Assembly: GCA_959603585.1 (NCBI GenBank)
Contig: CAUGYD010000005.1
Coordinates: 62,001 to 126,000 of the forward strand
Reading direction: 5' to 3'
Origin: Scatosoma sp900555925
GTDB lineage: Bacteria > Bacillota > Clostridia > Christensenellales > Borkfalkiaceae
DNA: 64,000 nucleotides
Shown here: piece after piece, positions 49,443-56,800 of the stretch
How the letters are laid out: each line of letters starts with the position of its first letter
Numbering within the stretch: the first letter of the stretch is position 1
Program-made: the position numbers and the translations under genes
The notes under the pieces: model-generated
The model's input: only the letters and a program-made list of their open reading frames with translations
The model's database searches: none
Told to the model about the DNA's origin: nothing

Positions 49443-50654
49443 TTATTTTTTGATTGAATTATAGTAATCTTCGATAATATCTTTGAGCTCGTCGGGTATT
49501 TCTCCGTTTTCTTCCATCTCTTCCTGAGCCTCCTGATAGGCGTTTTCAAACGTCGAGCCACCGTAATAGGTATTACCGTCGATCACTTGATTTTGCTCTG
49601 CGGTGCTGTTGGAACCTTGCTCTTCACCCTCGGAAGGCGGAGTGGGATCCCCCTCAGAATCGGACGGCAGGTCGTCCGCATCGTCCGAATCTTCCTCCAC
49701 CCCATTGTCTGTCACCTCGTCCATCGCTTCAAAAATTGCGGTCAGCGTCATATTTTTAGAGACGTCGCTCTCCGTTCTGTACGGATTTTCCAAGCCGTCC
49801 GACCATCTCACAAACACCCAATTTTTAGCGGGGACGGCCAAAACGCCCTTTGAGTTTTCGCCCTCTTTGACGCTCTGAGACCATTTATTTTTTTTGTCGT
49901 TTTCTTGATCGCTCGTTTCGCCACTCTGACTGTCGGACTGCCCCGTTTGGCTGCCCTGCCCGTCAGCGCTGCCGTTTGAAGAATTGTCGCTCGTTTGATT
50001 GTCCTGACTATTCTGATTGTTCTGTTGTTCATCGTCCTGACCGCCGTTCGGGCTGTCTCCGATTTCTTCGTTGGTTTGTCCTTCGATGAGTATCGTACCC
50101 TCTCCCTGTACTCTGTATTCGATGGTAAATGTTTTCGGAGCGGGCTGAATGATGTCGTCTATGACATCGGAGCCTTTTTTAATGACCCCGTATTCGCTGA
50201 GAGCGGCCACGGTAGTCATGCCGCTTCCGAAAACGGCGACGACGGACAAGGACACGATCAAGGGAATGGATATCGCGAATTTCAGACGCTTTGCATCGAT
50301 CGTCTTTAAGGCCGCTTTCGCGTCCTCTCTCTGTCTCATGGCGATATAAGAATCGTCCTTTTCCAGCTCCGTCATAGTAAGAATTCTCTCTTCCAGCCCC
50401 AATTCGTCGACCCTTTTCGCAATCGCTTTAATTGTAGGCCGAAAAGCGGTATAATAAAAAATCGGAGTTGCGACTGCCGTTGCGACCGCCCAAAGCACGA
50501 TACACAACCAGAATCTCTCGATATCAGCCAGCCAAAATACGGCCGCGGATATTAAAAGCAGAGAAAACCCTATGATCAGTCCGCATACCAGAGCCTTCAA
50601 AAATCCTTCTTTTGCCAGACGAGAATAATATTTTTTAAATAATTCACCTGTCAT
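49443..50654 (-). CDS. MoxR-cluster membrane protein with interrupted InlB-like repeat
   Basis: 403 residues. The N-terminal part (two helices ~20-65, then VDELGLEERILTMTELEKDD, a third helix ~130-150) resembles the DUF4175-like proteins often found in MoxR/DUF58/VWA clusters. Then a bacterial repeat domain begins (TFTIEYRVQGEGTILIEGQ), is broken by a ~75-residue Asn/Gln/Ser/Asp/Gly-rich segment (QQNNQNSQDNQTSDNSS ...) and resumes (GVLAVPAKNWVFVRWSDG ... NMTLTAIFE). An acidic stretch and a helical C-terminus (IPDELKDIIEDYYNSIKK) follow. ATG 50654 has AAGGAG 6 nt upstream; the frame is open 17 codons further but lacks a site. First gene of its operon. Confidence 0.75.
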   Translation of the reverse strand: MTGELFKKYYSRLAKEGFLKALVCGLIIGFSLLLISAAVFWLADIERFWLCIVLWAVATAVATPIFYYTAFRPTIKAIAKRVDELGLEERILTMTELEKDDSYIAMRQREDAKAALKTIDAKRLKFAISIPLIVSLSVVAVFGSGMTTVAALSEYGVIKKGSDVIDDIIQPAPKTFTIEYRVQGEGTILIEGQTNEEIGDSPNGGQDDEQQNNQNSQDNQTSDNSSNGSADGQGSQTGQSDSQSGETSDQENDKKNKWSQSVKEGENSKGVLAVPAKNWVFVRWSDGLENPYRTESDVSKNMTLTAIFEAMDEVTDNGVEEDSDDADDLPSDSEGDPTPPSEGEEQGSNSTAEQNQVIDGNTYYGGSTFENAYQEAQEEMEENGEIPDELKDIIEDYYNSIKK

Positions 50655-50665
50655 AAGCATCTCCT

Positions 50666-50686
50666 TTGCCATTTTAAAAATGGCAA
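50666..50686. promoter_or_regulatory. 21-bp perfect palindrome in the leader of the MoxR-VWA operon
   Basis: Arms TTGCCATTTT / AAAATGGCAA around a central A. It lies about 25 nt after the expected transcription start and just before the AAGGAG of the first gene: the position of an operator or an RNA hairpin masking the ribosome binding site. Confidence 0.55.
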
Positions 50687-50716
50687 CGTGATTTGATTTT
50701 TGCATTTAGTCTTTTT

Positions 50717-50745
50717 ATTATATCACTTTTTCTTATCAAAGTAAA
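50717..50745 (-). promoter_or_regulatory. Promoter of the MoxR-VWA operon
   Basis: Minus strand TTTACT (50745-50740), 17-nt spacer, TATAAT (50722-50717), within an AT-rich stretch. Confidence 0.78.
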
Positions 50746-50768
50746 TTAAATTCGACTAAAAATCGCAA

Positions 50769-50807
50769 AATAGCCTACCGGTAAATTTAGGTTTACCGGC
50801 GGCTATT
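50769..50807 (-). terminator. Terminator of the giant LRR gene
   Basis: Long hairpin: AATAGCC (50769-50775) with GGCTATT (50801-50807), and CCGGTAAA with TTTACCGG inside, 6-nt loop. On the minus strand it is followed by TTTTGCGATTTTT. Confidence 0.85.
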
Positions 50808-50867
50808 GCACCTATAAGTTTGTTTAGGTTATTCTTGGGGATAAGCAAAATTATTCATAACAAAAGT

Positions 50868-53800
50868 TTATAAATTTGTATACCCATATTCGATATGAGC
50901 TTCGCAGCCCTCATTCCAAGTTTTTTGCCAGGCACCCGAATCGATCCACTCTGCGGCCTCATCTTCCGTCGCTTCAAGATAAATCGTCTGGTCCTTTGTC
51001 CAGCCCTTGAAAATAATAGTACCCTCGAGCATGGCAGTTTTCGGAATGAAAATACTCTTCATCGAAAGACACCCGGTAAATGCGTTTGTATTAATTACCG
51101 TTACAGATTCCGAGATACTAATGCTTTCAAGCTGCGCACAATTCATAAATGCTTGAACGCCGATTGTAGTTACTCCTTCCGGAAGCGTTATTTGTTTCAA
51201 GCCGCTTTCACTAAATACAGTTGAACCAATAATCTCCAAAGAATTTGGAAGCTCAACCGTTTCAAGCGAAGTGCATCCTTTAAACGCACCCTTCCCGATT
51301 AATTTCAAGCCTTCGTTGAACACAATAGTTTTAAGATCTACACATCCTTCAAAAGCATAGCTGTTCGTTGTCTCTGTAGGAAGAGACGTTCCCGGATTTT
51401 TTGCCAGATATACGACATTAGAAGGAATTTCAATTTCGATAAGTCCGCTATTTTGGAATGCATATTCCCCTATCCACGCCAAATCTTTCGGCAGCTGAAT
51501 AGCTTTTAACGCCGCACATCCCGAGAACATATAGTTTCCGATAGATGTTATTCCTTCCGCCAAAGTCACACTTTCAAGCAGCGAACAATTATAGAATATT
51601 TTGGTCCCAAATGTCGCAGCCGCACAACGAATGTCTACAGAGAGTAGACCCGCACTTTCAAAAACGTTCGTTCCGATAGAAACAACAGAACTCGGAATAA
51701 CAATATTTTTAACGACCGAACGTCTGAACGCATAATTTCCAATCGTTTCGAGGCCTTCCGCCAAAACAACTTCAACGAGAGAAGAGCAATCTTCGAAAGC
51801 ATTACTTCCAATCGATTTCACGCTTGCAGGGATCGTAATAGAAGCGATGGCTGTTTCTGCAAAGGCGCTACTTCCGATCGTTTCGAGGCCTTCATTCAAA
51901 ACAACTTCAACGAGGGAAGAGCAACCTACGAAAGCACTGCTTCCAATCGATTTCACGCTTGCAGGGATCGCAATTTTTTCAAGACCGGTAAAAGCCTCAA
52001 AAGTTTCTCCGTCGATTTCCGTCATAGAATCCGGCAAAATAATTTCAGTAATCTTATCGCAGCCATAAAATGCGCCCGGTTCTATGATAACGCCGTCTTC
52101 GATTTCCACAACGCCGGAACCCCCGGCAGGAAAACATAACAAAGTATTCGTATCCTTTTCCATCAAAGCTCCGTTTGCATTTCTTCCATAGGTGCTATTA
52201 CCTTCATCCACCTCGAATTCGGTGAGGGAGGTACAGCCACGGAATGGCATAAGAAATATCTTTGTTACACTTGCCGGTATGTTGATTTTAGTAATTCCAC
52301 TGTTTTCGAAAGCATAGCTTCCTATTGTCTCAACCGTTTCGGGAATAATAAAGGAAGTTAAAGACGTACATCCACTGAATGCACCATATCCGATCGTAAC
52401 AATTTCCCCTAAGAAAGTAATACTTGACAAATCAGCACAGTCTTGGAACGTATAGCTTGAGCTTGTAGTTCCTATAGCTGTAATTCCTTCGGGAAGAGTA
52501 ATAGAAGTAAGCCCTGTATTTCTAAATGCTTTTCCTTTCAATGTATTTAACTGAGAAGGAAGCTGGATTTGAACCAAAGAAGTACATCCGTCAAAAGTAC
52601 CATCAAGCGTTCTTAAAGATTCAGGTAAAACGACATTTGAAAGATCTGCACAATTATTAAATACCCGTCCGAGCTGAGTCACGCCTTCGGGAATTACGAC
52701 TTCGGTCAGCCCTGTATTTTCAAAAGCAGAAGCGCCGATAGTTCTCACCGTAGCGGGAATTGTTATGCTTTTAAGGGCCGTGCAATCTCTAAAAATATAA
52801 TTCGGAATGGCGGTAAGCATAGAGGGTAAAGTAACCTCAGAAAGATTTAAACATCCGTCGAAAAGATATGTACCTAAAGACGTTACACTTTCCGGAATAA
52901 TAATCGAAGTAATTCCCGTATTGCTAAATGCGTAATTTCCCAATTTTTCTAAGTTATCAGCAAATAAAACTTCTGTCAAGGCAGTACAATTTTGGAAAGT
53001 TTTTTGGGGAATCTCTTTTAACGAAGAAGGAAGGCCTGCACTTTCTAAGGCTCCGCAACCGGAAAAGACCTCTGTTCCCAAAGATTCCAGTTGAGGTAAT
53101 AATATCGAAGTAAGTCCCGAATTATAGAAAGCTTTATTTCCGACCTTTTTCAAAGAATCGGGTAAGACTATCGAAGAGAGAGACGTACATCCGCTAAACA
53201 CTGAAGCGCCAAGCTCATTCAATCCTCCTCCGACAAGAATACCGTCTACCACTTCTTTTCCGAAGAAAGTGACCGACGCAAGAGAAGCACACCCGCTGAA
53301 AGTAGAAGAGTCAAGCTTTGTCACTCCCTTAGGAATTTCAATTGCCGTAAGTCCGGTATTAGCAAAAGCCGAGCTACCGATTTGCGTAACTTTTTCTGGT
53401 AAAGAGATGCTCGTTAACTTTGAGCAACCGCTGAAAACGCTCTTTCCGATTGTTTCCAAATCTGTCGGAAGAATAACCGTATGTAAAGCTTTGCACCCAT
53501 AGAAAAGACTATCGGGTAATTTCGTCACGCCGGCAGGAATATAAATTTCTTCGAGAGCCGAACACCCGGAGAACATGGAATTATTAAGCGCAGTTATTTT
53601 ATCCGACAAAGCAACGGTTGTAAGCCCCGTACAACCATAAAAAAGATTTGTTCCTAAGGAAATATTGATACCTTCATTAGGAGATATCGTAACACTGGTT
53701 AATTTTTTGCAATACTGAAACGCATAATTGTCAATTTTTGTAACGGTTCCCGGAACAATAAATTCTTCAAGAGCCTCACAAGACTTGAACGCATATTGCC

Positions 53801-56800
53801 CAATCGTTAAAAGGTTGCTTGTATTATTGGTAAATCTTACTCTTTGCAAAGAAGTACAATTGGCAAAGGCGTTCTTTTTAATTTCTTTAAGGGTAGTCGG
53901 CAAAACAATTTCAGTAACGTCTACTTGATTTTGGAACGCCCCTTCGTCTATAAACGTAATTCCTTCCGGTAAAGTAAATACTCCGGCTGGAAGCTGATTG
54001 TAAATAGTTTGCAAGCCCGTTTTATCTTTATTATAAATAATAGGGAGTTCTTCGTCGGAAGAAAGCGATTCATGATCGTCTGCAATTTCAATTTTTTGAA
54101 TAGAATTACAGTCGGCGAAAACATTTGCCAAACTAATAACCGATTTAGAAACATAAATATAAGTAAGATTTTTACACGCCGAAAACAGCTTTGCTCCTAA
54201 CTTGATGCTCTCAGCCGAGCTTACGGGGAACGAAAAGCTTGTCAAGGCCGTCTTAGAAAACGCCAACTGACCTATAGAAGCTAAATTGCTTTCAGGCTGG
54301 AATGTAATCTCGGTCAATTTTGAACAGCTTAAAAACACACTTGTTCCGATTGTTTTTACACTTGCCGGAATCTCGATTTCCGTCAAGGCAGCACAAGAAG
54401 AAAATGCAGAATCTCCAATCGTTTCAAGTTTTGAATCGGCCGCAAAGGTGACCTGAGTCAAAAGAGTATTATTGCTAAAAGCTCCTTTTCCAATAGCTGT
54501 AACACTTGCCGGAATCGATAAAGTTGATATTTTATAATCCGATACAGAGGGAGCCCGGAAAGCATAATCTCCAATTGTTTCCAGTCCGTCAGGTAAATTC
54601 AAGCTCTTCAATCCGGTGTAATCAAAGGCATAGGCTCCTATCGTTGTCAAAGTAGAAGGCAGAGAAACGGTATGGAGAGAGGATACTCCGCTGAAGGTAT
54701 AATCTCCTATTTTCGTCGTACGTTCAGGCAATTCTATATTTTCTAAACTATCGGCGCCTTTGAAAATACCGTAAACATCCCACTCCTGAACAATATCAGC
54801 TCCACTGGGCGATTTTCCGATAACAAATTCTACTTTTTCGCTGTCCTCAAAAACAAGTACTTCGCAGCCTCCCTCTTCAAAATTTACAGTCGTAAGGTCC
54901 GAGCAGTTTGCAAAAGCTCTGTCACGTATTTTGGTTACAGTATTGGGAATAAACACTTCCTCCAAGGAGGTACACCCCATGAACAATCCCCACTCTATCG
55001 TTGTTAATCCTCTCGGAAGTGTCACCCTTTGAAGCATAACACAATACCCGAATGCAACCATATCGATTTCGATTGAGTTAGCGGAATCTTCGAATACGAT
55101 TTCAGTTATACCCGAATTTTCATAAAATGCACTCGTATGAACTTTAATGACACTACTTGGAATAGTCACCTTTCCGCTCTTTTTTCTCGGTGCCATATAA
55201 AGTTCAGAAATCACACCGTCTTTTTTACCGTATAAGATGCCATCTACTGACGCAAAATTTTTATTGTTTTCATCAACGATAATTTCTTCTAAAGCTGCAC
55301 AGTTAGAAAATCCACCGAAAGGAAGAAAAATACGCGGAGAATACTCGCCGATCGTTTCTACGGTCGAAGAAATTTTCACTTTACGCAAACGATCGCAACC
55401 ATTCAACGCATCGGTTCCCACCTCTTTTACACCCTCGGGAATAACAAATTCGGTGAGATAATCACAATCATTAAAAGCCTTTTTCCCGATAGTTGTAACA
55501 CGCTCGGGCAATTGAATTTCCTTGATCGGCAAATCATAAAAAGCCTCTTCTCCGATAATTAAAGGCTTTGTGCCACCGGCCTCGAAAATGATAACCGAAA
55601 GCTTTGGACATTCAGAAAATGCCTCAGAACCAATTTCACTAATATTTTTACTAATAGTAATTTGAGTCAGCTCCGGTTTTCCTTTGAATACAGCCGCACC
55701 TATTTTTTCTACGCTTGCAGGAATAATATAATTACCCTTCTTTGCATTTGGATAATAAAGAATTGTTGTCTTACCCTTATTAAAAAGGACGCCGTCTTCA
55801 GACTCAAAATTAGGATTTCCTTCGGCAACTTCAACCTTTTCCAAATTTAAGGCACCAAAAACTCCTGTAATTTCAACAGTAGAAGGAACCTCCGCTCCTA
55901 AATATAATTCAATAATATAGCAATTATTTGAATCATCAGCAAAAGCTCCGTTCTCTAAAACAGCATTGTCCCTACAAAGTACATTGACCTTTGTCAGCGC
56001 CTTAATATCACCAAAAGCATGGGCCCCGAGAAATACAAGATTTTCAGGCAATGTTATTTCTGTAAGTCCTGTACAAGAATAAAAGGCATATTGGTCAATT
56101 GTCAATGAAGGATCTATTTTTTCACCTTCAAAAGTAAGAGCTACCAATCCGGAACACTTCTTAAACGCGCCTGTTTTGATAGTTGTCACATGGCCGGGAA
56201 TAATCAGCTTGGAGATTTTAGTACAACCTTCAAAAGCACTTTCTCCGATTGATTGTATACCAACTGGAATCTCAAAGGTTCCCGAAACACCCTTCGGGCA
56301 AAAAAGTATTGTCTTGCCGGCTGCATCACAAAGGACTCCATTTTTGGAAGAATAATACTGTCCGTTTTCTTCTACATTAATTTTCGAAAGAGCAGAGCAA
56401 TCTACAAAACTATTAATCGGAATTTCTTTCAACCGAGCAGGGAAATCAATCTGCGTCAAAGAAGTACATTTTTGGAATGCGTAATCAGCTATCGTTAAAT
56501 CTTCCGCATCCTCACCCTCCGGCACTTCAGCAAATATTACCTTTTCAAGTTTCGTACAAGAACGGAAAGCATTTTGTTCGATAGACGTGACGCTAGCGGG
56601 AATAGTTATTTCTGTAATATCCGCCGATTTGAAAACATTAATACGAAGCTCTGTAACTCCTTCGGGAATTTCATAAGCCCCTTCTTTTGCGTAAGGGAAA
56701 TAAGCGAGCGTAACCCCCTGAACAGTTCCATCCTCACCGAGCTTATTCTGCATTAAGACGCCGTCGGTAGAAGAATAGATTCTTTCATGATTTCCTTCAA

